From: Roseimicrobium sp. ORNL1
GTDB taxonomy: Bacteria > Verrucomicrobiota > Verrucomicrobiia > Verrucomicrobiales > Verrucomicrobiaceae
Assembly: GCF_011044495.1 (NCBI RefSeq)
Contig: NZ_CP049143.1
Span: 5,270,001-5,334,000 of the forward strand
Direction of reading: 5' to 3'
Length of the DNA: 64,000 nucleotides
Made by a program: the position numbers and the translations under genes. The notes under the pieces are model-generated. The model did no database searches. It was given only the letters and a program-made list of their open reading frames with translations, and was not told the DNA's origin. Below, piece by piece: positions 45,847 to 53,635 of this stretch (position 1 is the first letter of the stretch; each line of letters begins with the position of its first letter).

Positions 45847-48800
45847 TCATTTCTCCACCCGCCACTTGCCCCAAAGCTTGGGTGTCAATTCAGCCTCGCT
45901 CGGCACGTCTGCGGTGATGGCGGTGGCCTTGTTCGACCAGTAGACACGCTGGGTGGTTTGGAAGTTCGCTCCACGCAGCACGCCCAGATCTGCGGAGAAC
46001 GTCTCTCCCGCTTTCGGCTTCCAATCCAGCACTTCGAGGGGAACGCTGATCTCGTAGTTGCCCGCATTGTCTTGCGCGAACTCGACTTTCGCGGTGACGT
46101 CCTCCACCACATCGATGGGAATGGAACGCCACGGGCTGCTGAAGGCGACCGGCTGGGTAGTGCCGGGAACCTTGGCGCGATAGAGCATGGCCAGCGGCTT
46201 GTCCTTCACCAGCGTGACCAGCAGCCGGAGATCGCCGGCCACCGGGGCGGGGCGCTCCGCTGACGCCGCTGCATCAGTACCAAGCATGAGGTCAAGACAA
46301 CCACCTGTTTTGAAAATGGACTGCGGGCTTTCAGCGCTGTTGCTCAGGAGCTCCTTCTCAGTCGTGCGCCAGGCGGCGTAGAGACGCCCACCACTCACCG
46401 TGACTGCGGCACTTACTTCATACGGTTTGGAGTCACTGTTGAAGTTCGCCTTGATGCCCCGCCGATCAATGGATGCCCAATCAGTGGTGGCGGGCCAGTC
46501 ATTCAAATCCCCATCCACCTTCGGCGACTCGGCGCGTAGGGCGACCTTGAGAATGCCGCTGCCACGTGCCTTTTGACGCGCCGCTTCCACGCGTGCATGC
46601 CAGTCGCGCGACTTCTCCAGATCTCCAGTCGTGATGTTGATGGACTGCTCGGGGAGGCGTTTGATGGTTTCCAGTCCATCCACGCGAACGAGACTCGTGC
46701 GTGCGCCATCGATGAGATACACCTTGCCATCAGGAGTCTGCGTGATGCTCGGCCAGAAGTTCTCGTCATGCAGGGACACATTGGTCACGTCCATGTTGCG
46801 AATGGCCACGGGCGCAGCCCAGTTCGGACGCAGACGAATGTCATGGAACAAGGTGGAGACGAAGAGTCCATCCGCCGTGAAGAGATACATATTCCCCATG
46901 TTGCCATTGATGCAGAACATGGGGCCGCCATCGCCACGAGGCTGGACCCAGCCACTCAGCAGACGCGTGTGTCCCACCACCATGCCGGGGCGATCCGGCA
47001 CCGCAGCCTCATGGCTGGCATGCAGGCCGGGCCACGCACTGGGATAACTCCAGCGCGGCTCTCCCTGATACATGCCTCCCAGTCCATATGGAGAGAAGGG
47101 AGCGGGCGCGTTCGTCAAAAGTGTCCAGCCGGAGGGATGCAGCATCGCCTGATTCCCTCCGCTGGAGGGTGGCTGGCCACCGGAGGGGCCCACGATTTCA
47201 GGTGCATCGAGTTTGTAGCGGGGCGCACCCTTGTCCGTGAAACCGGAGGGCGCATAGCGAATGCACTTCTCTCCATAACGCGCCACCACAAAAGACAGAT
47301 CCGGCATCACGGTGACGCCACGCATGGATCCCTTCAGCACGGTGACCTCATCTGCCTGTGGATGGCCGTCTCCATTCGTGTCCGTCCACGCGAAGCACGC
47401 TTGCTTGTCCACAGGTGGATTCTCTTCTTCCAGCTTGGTGCCTTGCGGCCAGATGCTTGCGAGTTCAGGCGCACGCAAAGCCCACCAGGCATGGGCGCTG
47501 CCGAGTGCCGCCACGAGGCGCGCGGTGATGCCATCATCCTTCCAGAGGAAGGCCACCTGGTCACCGCCGGTGGGATTGTGCGTATAACAGCTCGTGAAGT
47601 AGCGCTCGCCCTTGCGTGAGTCAGGGTAGAGCGGTGCATCCGGCGAATAGTGACCTCCGTGAGCCTCGGTCAACTCATCTGGCCGATGGAACACGCGCAC
47701 GAGTTCATCCTTGCCGACAGCCCAGTCGAGTTTGAACTCCAGCCCCTTGTAAAAAAAGACATTCGCATCACGCGAGTCGAGCATCCCGCCACCGCCGTAC
47801 TCGGTGGGACCGTAGAAGGCGCGTTCGAGATTCCCCTCCTTGTCCCACACGGAAACACGCCGGGGGAAGTTGTCAGCTTCGGCGATCCACAGGCGCCCTT
47901 GCGAATCAAGAGCGATGCCATTCGGGTTGTTGATGTGCAGCGGATCATACTTACCAGCCTTCGGCTCACCCGCCTTTCCGAACGAGCGCAGGAGCTTGCC
48001 CTGCGGAGAAAAGACCTTCACCTGATGACTCTGCCCACGATCCGAGACAAGGAAGTTGCCTGCTTCATCTGTGATGACATGCCGCGGATCATCCAGCTGT
48101 GAGTCAATCACGATCTCAGGCTGCCCTAGCTTAGTGGGATGCAGGGCATCGAGCGCGGGATAACGCAGCAACTTCGTGCCGCTGAGTGCAAGGAGGCGTC
48201 CTTGGGAATCAAAACCCACACCACGTGGATTCTCCACCGGCACACGGCCGATCATTTGCGCATTCTTCGCATCCACGAAGAAGATCTCGTTCTGACGGAT
48301 GAGTGAGCCGACGATCATGCCGTCATGCGCAGCGATGCCTGCGAGCACGAACTGCCTCCCTCCCCCATCATACCCTTCCAGTTCCGGCGGCTTCACACCA
48401 TCGGAGGGTTTCTTGATGTTCGGGTCCTTGCCAAGAATGGTCTTGAAGACAGGGCGGTCCTCCAGCTTGCGAGTTTTTGCCGTGAGGCGGAGTTCGCCCT
48501 CCCAAATGGAGCCCACATAGCAAAGGTCATCTCCAATCGGTCGGCTGCCGGCATCGACCGCCAGTGTTGGCGCACCGGTCCACGTGCCGCCCACCCAGCC
48601 CTGTCCGCCGAGCTTGGTGCCATCTTCCTTCACCCACTGGAGTCCATGGCCACCCTCAGCCACATAGGCCCCCATGAAGACCAGCGGCACACCATCTGCC
48701 GTACGCGAGCCGGGCACGAAGGCCATGCTCGTGGGTGGCGTGTGCGTGGTCATCCAGCAGCCGGTCTTGTCCGCCGTCATCCATGCCGGCTTGCCCGCGC

Positions 48801-50211
48801 TGTAGATGCTGAATTCATAATGCAGGGATACAGGTTTGCGCCACAGGCCGCGCACCTTGTACTCGCCGGGTGTCACCGGACGTGTGGGAATATGATATAC
48901 CCCATGTCTCGCTGCCTGGGGATCACGCAGCAGGTCGTCGCTGCCATCCCACCAGGCGATATTCTCGCCGGCGGGAAAGGGCGTTTCGCTGACGAGATTG
49001 CGCACGCGCCGATTGTCCTTGTCCTCGATCACCAAGGTAACCAATCCAGCTTCGGGCAGGGTGAACTTCACCGGAATGGGTGGCGGCTCTTCCTCCGCCT
49101 TTGGCAGCACGATGGAGGTCAGTTCCTTCTCACCCAGTCGAGTGATGGCGAGTACATCCCCCAGCCACACACGCCTTCCTTCCTTCACCTTGCTGGCGAG
49201 GTGGGGATGGTTGGACTTGGCGCCGCCGGTGATGCGCAGGCGTAGAGCCCTGGTTTCCACTTCTTTGTCGAAGCCCAGCCAGTGCGGCCCCAGAGGCAAG
49301 GGATAAAGAGCATCCATGTCGCGCCCTTGGGTCACCAGCTTCCAGCTCGACTCCGGTGCCTCACGCACCGACTCGTCTCCTCCCGTGAAGGCATCGACAT
49401 CCACGCTCTGAAACCCCGTCCACAGCAGGCAGAGGCCACTGAGGCGAACCGGCTTGGACCAGGTGAGTGTCACGATTTCCGGATGCTCCGGGCTCACGGC
49501 GAGCGCGGCGCCATTCTCCCCGTTGTCCCACGTCTGCCACTGCTTGTTGTGGGATTCGTCCACGAGCTTCGCAGACACATCATCACGCGCCACGGACTGC
49601 ACGAGGGACTGTGGAGCCATGTTCCCAAAACGCTCCTGCAGCAGCCACACGCCACCCAGCCAGCCATTCATCTCACGGTCGCCCGGGGCGGGCACATGAC
49701 TGAAGCGCAGGGCGCGTGTGCTGGTTCCCTTGGGCAATACCCAAAGACCATACGCATCCTCCCCCACTTCCTCCCGGGTGCCGACTCCCTTTTCCAAACG
49801 CTCCGCAACGATCCACTGCGAGTCATCCGCAAGATTGCCCGGATAGGGCGCATCCGGCTTCAACACGCTCAAGGCCCCTCCCCCGCGCACCAGCACGGAT
49901 CCCAGAGCCACTGACTTGGCAAATCCTACGCGCAGGTGGCGGGTTCCCGGCTCCCTGCCCTCTCCATAGCGCACTCCGCGGAACTCGGGCTTGCCGCCTT
50001 TCACCCAGACCGCCGCCGAGGGCCCGCCTTTCGCCGCCTCTTCCGAAACAGCCACTTCCACTCCTCCAACGGACGACGCAAACACCGTCTTGTCGAGCTC
50101 AGCAGGCTCAAGAAACGGCTGCGAATCAGTCGAGGACTGGGCGTAGCCGGTGGCACTGGCGGCGAAACACACCGCCAGTGAAAACAAGAGGAGAAGCCGG
50201 GAGCGGGACAT
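45847..50211 (-). CDS. large secreted NHL-type propeller protein with a CBM9-like C-terminus
   Basis: The product is 1454 aa from ATG 50211, which opens a signal peptide (SRSRLLLLFSLAVCFAASATGYA). The first 350 residues are beta-rich with discoidin-like segments. A FlgD-like Ig segment follows (LVTLVIEDKDNRRVRNL ... IAWWDG). The middle has NHL-propeller motifs: NPRGVGFDSQGRLLAL, DPRHVITDEAGNFLVSD and NPNGIALDSQGRLWIAE. The C-terminal 200 residues begin with SPKVDGDLNDWPATTDW, typical of CBM9-like carbohydrate-binding modules, and end LWGKWRVEK. No catalytic motif is evident. A role in binding or recognising glycans at the cell surface is an inference. A degenerate copy of its 3' end lies at 44360-44429. 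Confidence 0.82.
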   Translation of the reverse strand: MSRSRLLLLFSLAVCFAASATGYAQSSTDSQPFLEPAELDKTVFASSVGGVEVAVSEEAAKGGPSAAVWVKGGKPEFRGVRYGEGREPGTRHLRVGFAKSVALGSVLVRGGGALSVLKPDAPYPGNLADDSQWIVAERLEKGVGTREEVGEDAYGLWVLPKGTSTRALRFSHVPAPGDREMNGWLGGVWLLQERFGNMAPQSLVQSVARDDVSAKLVDESHNKQWQTWDNGENGAALAVSPEHPEIVTLTWSKPVRLSGLCLLWTGFQSVDVDAFTGGDESVREAPESSWKLVTQGRDMDALYPLPLGPHWLGFDKEVETRALRLRITGGAKSNHPHLASKVKEGRRVWLGDVLAITRLGEKELTSIVLPKAEEEPPPIPVKFTLPEAGLVTLVIEDKDNRRVRNLVSETPFPAGENIAWWDGSDDLLRDPQAARHGVYHIPTRPVTPGEYKVRGLWRKPVSLHYEFSIYSAGKPAWMTADKTGCWMTTHTPPTSMAFVPGSRTADGVPLVFMGAYVAEGGHGLQWVKEDGTKLGGQGWVGGTWTGAPTLAVDAGSRPIGDDLCYVGSIWEGELRLTAKTRKLEDRPVFKTILGKDPNIKKPSDGVKPPELEGYDGGGRQFVLAGIAAHDGMIVGSLIRQNEIFFVDAKNAQMIGRVPVENPRGVGFDSQGRLLALSGTKLLRYPALDALHPTKLGQPEIVIDSQLDDPRHVITDEAGNFLVSDRGQSHQVKVFSPQGKLLRSFGKAGEPKAGKYDPLHINNPNGIALDSQGRLWIAEADNFPRRVSVWDKEGNLERAFYGPTEYGGGGMLDSRDANVFFYKGLEFKLDWAVGKDELVRVFHRPDELTEAHGGHYSPDAPLYPDSRKGERYFTSCYTHNPTGGDQVAFLWKDDGITARLVAALGSAHAWWALRAPELASIWPQGTKLEEENPPVDKQACFAWTDTNGDGHPQADEVTVLKGSMRGVTVMPDLSFVVARYGEKCIRYAPSGFTDKGAPRYKLDAPEIVGPSGGQPPSSGGNQAMLHPSGWTLLTNAPAPFSPYGLGGMYQGEPRWSYPSAWPGLHASHEAAVPDRPGMVVGHTRLLSGWVQPRGDGGPMFCINGNMGNMYLFTADGLFVSTLFHDIRLRPNWAAPVAIRNMDVTNVSLHDENFWPSITQTPDGKVYLIDGARTSLVRVDGLETIKRLPEQSINITTGDLEKSRDWHARVEAARQKARGSGILKVALRAESPKVDGDLNDWPATTDWASIDRRGIKANFNSDSKPYEVSAAVTVSGGRLYAAWRTTEKELLSNSAESPQSIFKTGGCLDLMLGTDAAASAERPAPVAGDLRLLVTLVKDKPLAMLYRAKVPGTTQPVAFSSPWRSIPIDVVEDVTAKVEFAQDNAGNYEISVPLEVLDWKPKAGETFSADLGVLRGANFQTTQRVYWSNKATAITADVPSEAELTPKLWGKWRVEK

Positions 50212-50319
50212 GGTGCGAAGCAAAAAAACGCTCCCAGCATAGCTGAAAGCGCATCCCGTCACTCAAAAAGTAGGGCCGGCAAAAAATGCCAACCCCGACT
50301 GTCAGGTCCCGTCTCTGGT

Positions 50320-50628
50320 CTAGTGGATGGGCGACGTGTCGTACACCACCACCCGTTCAAAGAATGGTTTGCAGATCTGAACGAAGCGCGTGTGGTGCTC
50401 GCAATCCGTCTGGTAGTGATCGTGATCCTCCAGATTCTTGAAATGCAGGAGCAGGGAGTAGTCGAAGGAGTGGTCCGTGACCGGGCGCTCGGGTGTGGGA
50501 GCGGGCTTGCCCACGAAACCATGCACGAGGTAGGGAATCTCCTTGAGCTTGATCAGCTCGTTCTCAAAGGTGGTGCGCTGTTCCTCGGAGAGGTCTTTTT
50601 TCAACCAGAAGTAAACGTTGTGGAGCAT
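50320..50628 (-). CDS. Dabb (stress-responsive A/B barrel) family protein
   Basis: The 102-aa product matches the dimeric alpha/beta barrel family: MLHNVYFWLKKDLSEEQRTTFENEL, then VHGFVGKPAP, DYSLLLHFKNLEDHDHYQ and HHTRFVQICKPFFERVVVYD. The small beta-barrel dimer often binds a hydrophobic ligand; the substrate is unknown. It is upstream of, and on the same strand as, the large propeller gene, with its stop 108 bases before that start. Confidence 0.88.
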   Translation of the reverse strand: MLHNVYFWLKKDLSEEQRTTFENELIKLKEIPYLVHGFVGKPAPTPERPVTDHSFDYSLLLHFKNLEDHDHYQTDCEHHTRFVQICKPFFERVVVYDTSPIH

Positions 50629-50734
50629 GGCGAGTGTGTGAGTAAGAGTTCAGGCCAGCAGGTCGCGCCGGGTGAGTTCAGCGAATTTGAAGCATGACAC
50701 TGACGGTGCAAAGCGTTTTGATGAACCTCTTTCC

Positions 50735-51979
50735 ATGAAAAACAGTAGCTTCCCCCTCATGTGCGCCGCCGGAGCCGCGGTGCTCGGCATGTCCCTTCTG
50801 GCCCTCGGTCAGGAGAAGCCAGCCGCCAAACCCGCAGTAACTCCTGCCGCCAAGCCCAAACCTTCACCGGGACTGAAGTTCCGCGTGCAGCAACTCCACG
50901 TGGACAACAACGAGGGCTGCGCCGTGGCAGACTACAACAAGGACGGCAAGCTGGACGTGAGTGCTGGTGAGTTCTGGTATGCCGGTCCTGAATTCAAGGA
51001 GCAGAAGCCCGTGCGCAAGCTGCGCGCCTTTGGCAAGGACTACCTGACGAACAATGCCGAACACGCCTGGGATGTGAATGGTGACGGATGGACGGACATC
51101 GTCAGCGGGTCCTTCATGGAGGGTGAAGTCTCCTGGTATGAAAACCCGAAGGCAGAAGGCCTCGCGAAGGGCGAGCCGTGGAAGCAGCACCTGCTGGTGG
51201 ATACGAAGCTCGGCCAGAATGAATGGACCGCCTTCCGCGACATGGATGGTGATGGTGTGCCCGAGTTCGTGGTGAACTCGTGGGGCGACAATCTTCCCAT
51301 GATGTGCTGGAAGCTTGCGAAGGATGACGCCGGCACTCCCATCCTGAAGCCCTGGGTCATTCATGAAGCTGGCGATCAGACGAACGGTCACGGCATCGGC
51401 TTTGGCGACATCAATGGCGATGGCACGGAAGACATCGTCTTCAAGAACGGCTGGTATGAGCGTCCGAAGGATGGCGCGACCACAAAGCCGTGGACCTTGC
51501 ACAATGACTTTGTCTTCTACCATGCGAGCTGCCCCATGCAGGTGCGAGATCTGAACGGCGATGGACGCAACGACATCATCTGGGGCAACGGCCACAACTA
51601 CGGCCTCTGGTGGGAAGAGCGTCGCGACGACAACAAGGACGGCACCACCAACTGGCGCACCCACCTGATCGACGACAAATTCTCCCAGCCACACGCCCTC
51701 GCGTGGGAGGACCTGGACAATGACGGCCAGCCCGAGCTCATCACCGGACGCCGTGTCCGCGCTCACAGCGGTGGCGACCCGGGGGACAATGAGCCGGGGG
51801 TGATCCACTACTTCAAGTGGGACAAGGAGAAGCAGACATTCTCCAAGTTCAACGTGGCGGTGGATGGCCCGGGCATCGGCCTTCAGATCAACGTGGCTGA
51901 TCTCGACGGCAATGGGTGGAAAGACATCATCTGCGCAGGGAAAAGCGGCACCCACATCCTCTGGAACGAAGGCAAGTAG
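50735..51979 (+). CDS. secreted FG-GAP/VCBS repeat protein
   Basis: The product is 414 aa from ATG 50735, which starts a signal peptide (SFPLMCAAGAAVLGMSLLALG); the frame extends 21 codons further upstream without purpose. After a Pro/Ala/Lys linker there are seven calcium-type loops: DYNKDGKLD, DVNGDGWTD, DMDGDGVPE, DINGDGTED, DLNGDGRND, DLDNDGQPE and DLDGNGWKD. This is the integrin-alpha-like beta-propeller seen in secreted and adhesion proteins. No enzyme domain is attached. A terminator follows closely. Confidence 0.88.
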   Translation: MKNSSFPLMCAAGAAVLGMSLLALGQEKPAAKPAVTPAAKPKPSPGLKFRVQQLHVDNNEGCAVADYNKDGKLDVSAGEFWYAGPEFKEQKPVRKLRAFGKDYLTNNAEHAWDVNGDGWTDIVSGSFMEGEVSWYENPKAEGLAKGEPWKQHLLVDTKLGQNEWTAFRDMDGDGVPEFVVNSWGDNLPMMCWKLAKDDAGTPILKPWVIHEAGDQTNGHGIGFGDINGDGTEDIVFKNGWYERPKDGATTKPWTLHNDFVFYHASCPMQVRDLNGDGRNDIIWGNGHNYGLWWEERRDDNKDGTTNWRTHLIDDKFSQPHALAWEDLDNDGQPELITGRRVRAHSGGDPGDNEPGVIHYFKWDKEKQTFSKFNVAVDGPGIGLQINVADLDGNGWKDIICAGKSGTHILWNEGK

Positions 51980-52008
51980 AACACGTTACGCAGAGATTCT
52001 ACGAAGGG

Positions 52009-52040
52009 AAAGCCGCGCTGCACAGGCGCGGCTTTCTCGT
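52009..52040 (+). terminator. intrinsic terminator after the FG-GAP gene
   Basis: A perfect 10-bp stem AAAGCCGCGC / GCGCGGCTTT (52009-52018 / 52026-52035) with a 7-base loop lies 30 bases past the stop. The T run is short and interrupted. Confidence 0.8.
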
Positions 52041-52306
52041 GTTTTCCCAGTGAAAAGGCTGTTGCAGCCCCCGTTTTGAAGCGCCAAACGGCCTTGGATT
52101 GGGTGCTAAAAGGCGCTAAAGCCGTGTGTGAACTTGTGATATTCTATAGATAAAACTTTTAGCCAAAAGTACCGTTTTCCGTAGGGAAAACGCCGATCTG
52201 GCAGATGAAGAAACTTTTGAAAGTTGCTGCTTCCTTCTCAAATTCCTGTTGACGAAGAGCCGTTTTTTTCAATAGCCTGTGCGGGTTAACTTCAAACCTG
52301 ATCCCT

Positions 52307-52639
52307 ATGGCAACCAAATCCACGAAGAAAACAGCCGCGAAAAAGGCTGCTCCCAAGAAAGCCGCTAAAGCCGCTGCTCCCAAGAAGCGCAAAGTGAACC
52401 CCGCTCTGATGAAGCCTGTGCAGCCTGATGACGTGCTCGGCGCCGTCGTCGGCACCAAGCCCGCTCCGCGCGGCCAGATCACCAAGAAGCTCTGGGACTA
52501 CATCAAGAAGAATGGCCTCCAGGACGCCAAGAACAAGCGCCAGATCAATGCTGACGACGCTCTCAAGGCAGTGTTCGGCGGCAAGAAGTCCGTCACCATG
52601 TTTGAGATGACCAAGCTGGTCTCCAAGCACATCAAGTAA
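52307..52639 (+). CDS. SWIB/MDM2 domain protein with histone-H1-like tail
   Basis: The 110-aa product has two parts. Residues 1-28 are Lys/Ala-rich (KKTAAKKAAPKKAAKAAAPKK), like the C-terminal tails of H1 and bacterial Hc1-type proteins. Residues 33-110 form a SWIB fold (LMKPVQPDDVLGAVVG, RGQITKKLWDYIKKNGLQDAKNKRQINADDALKAVFG). SWIB proteins are otherwise known in eukaryotic chromatin remodelling and in Chlamydiae. The basic tail suggests DNA binding and a role in nucleoid structure. A TTGACG at 52249-52254 may be part of its promoter, about 50 bp upstream. It has its own strong terminator, so it is monocistronic. Confidence 0.93.
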   Translation: MATKSTKKTAAKKAAPKKAAKAAAPKKRKVNPALMKPVQPDDVLGAVVGTKPAPRGQITKKLWDYIKKNGLQDAKNKRQINADDALKAVFGGKKSVTMFEMTKLVSKHIK

Positions 52640-52656
52640 ACAGCCTTTCTCGCGTG

Positions 52657-52688
52657 AGCGCGGCGGAGTCATCCGCCGCGCTTTTTTT
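52657..52688 (+). terminator. strong intrinsic terminator after the SWIB gene
   Basis: A perfect 11-bp stem AGCGCGGCGGA / TCCGCCGCGCT (52657-52667 / 52672-52682) with a 4-base loop is followed by a run of T. Confidence 0.95.
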
Positions 52689-52711
52689 GGCCTGGTGAAG
52701 ACGGTATTGCA

Positions 52712-52732
52712 CCATGATATAACATATCATGG
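52712..52732. promoter_or_regulatory. perfect AT-rich palindrome, possible operator
   Basis: CCATGATAT and ATATCATGG (9 bp each, 3-base spacer) form an exact inverted repeat starting 24 bases after the SWIB terminator. With no gene starting nearby, it may be an operator of a lost gene, a nucleoid-protein site or part of a mobile relic. Confidence 0.35.
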
Positions 52733-52923
52733 CAGCGAGGAGTCGATGGACCATTCGGTGGTCGTCATGAATGCATGACGCGCAACGTCCCTAGACTGCG
52801 GCAGCCTGCTGCGGCGACAGTTGCCTATCCTGGTCGCGTTAACCGTTGAAGTGCATCCAGGCGACTTTGTCACAGTGTGCGCGCAGTGTGTGTCTCTTCG
52901 CCGTTTCACATACAAGGCCAACA

Positions 52924-53081
52924 GTCCAAGGAGCGGCACTAGCCTAGTGCCGTTATGCAGCGTGGCACGCGATGTGGTTTCTGAATGGCCACATCGCGCG
53001 TGTGCATTGCCTGCATGGAGAAGAAGGCTCCGAACCCAGATGGCCAACCACCGGTACTAAGGCTAGTGCCGCTCCTTGGAC
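52924..53081. mobile_element. MITE-like element, 21-bp terminal inverted repeats with AACA target duplication
   Basis: The 158-bp element is bounded by perfect 21-bp inverted repeats (52924-52944 and 53061-53081, ends GTCCAAGG / CCTTGGAC). Both sides are flanked by the tetranucleotide AACA (52920-52923 and 53082-53085), which looks like a target-site duplication. Internal structure includes CGGCACTAG-C-CTAGTGCCG (52934-52952) and a 10-bp hairpin CGCGATGTGG / CCACATCGCG (52968-52977 / 52989-52998). There is no coding capacity. A non-autonomous transposon or a structured RNA are the two main readings. Confidence 0.6.
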
Positions 53082-53635
53082 AACAGGCCACACATGCGTG
53101 ATGGGGCAGGGTGACGATTCTCATCAACTCCTCTGTGACTTCGTCTCTGTAGGGATGCAGGCCCAAATTGATTTAGCCGCAAAGAGACGCAAAAAACTGC
53201 AGGCTGCACGCAGTCTCAGCCCAAGGCCTCCGGCTTCTGACTCGTTCCACTACCCCCGTGCAAAGAATTTGCACGCCATTCATTGACACATTCAATCTAC
53301 ATCGTATTAGTGGGATATGTGAGAGGGCGATGGAGCCGCCTCACTGGTGCCGATCCGCACGACGGAAGGTCTGGTCTTGAAATCACCTGCGCCGATCCCC
53401 GAGGGAAGGCGGAGGAGCACTAGCGGACGATGTGATGCCTTCTCGACAATGAAGGCATGACCCCGGGCCGCTCTTCCGTGTCATGTCCCTCGTTCGCGAC
53501 CTTCAGTCAGAATTTAACTTTCAGATCCCCCTCGGGTGGAGACGCCGCTTCCTGCGGCGTCGGCGCCGCGCGGCAGCTAGTCACCCAACACCATCAGCAG
53601 CCGTGACAGGCAGGAGGACCAAGTCGTAGTCCACC

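Larger units (their letters stand above)
52689..53635. other. 947-bp palindrome-rich non-coding region
   Basis: I find no convincing gene between the SWIB terminator and the 1907-aa gene. It holds a 9-bp palindrome at 52712-52732, a 7-bp hairpin CGTCATG-AATG-CATGACG at 52763-52780, the MITE-like element at 52924-53081, a hairpin ATGCCTTC/GAAGGCAT at 53435-53458 and GACGCCGC-5-GCGGCGTC at 53541-53561. A patch near 53176-53200 (GCCGCAAAGAGACGCAAAAA) resembles short dispersed repeats. Nothing else was recognised. Confidence 0.6.

Noticed and set aside
50642-50734. Upstream 21-codon extension of the FG-GAP protein
   Set aside because: The extension precedes an obvious signal peptide at ATG 50735 and has hydrophilic residues unlike a leader.
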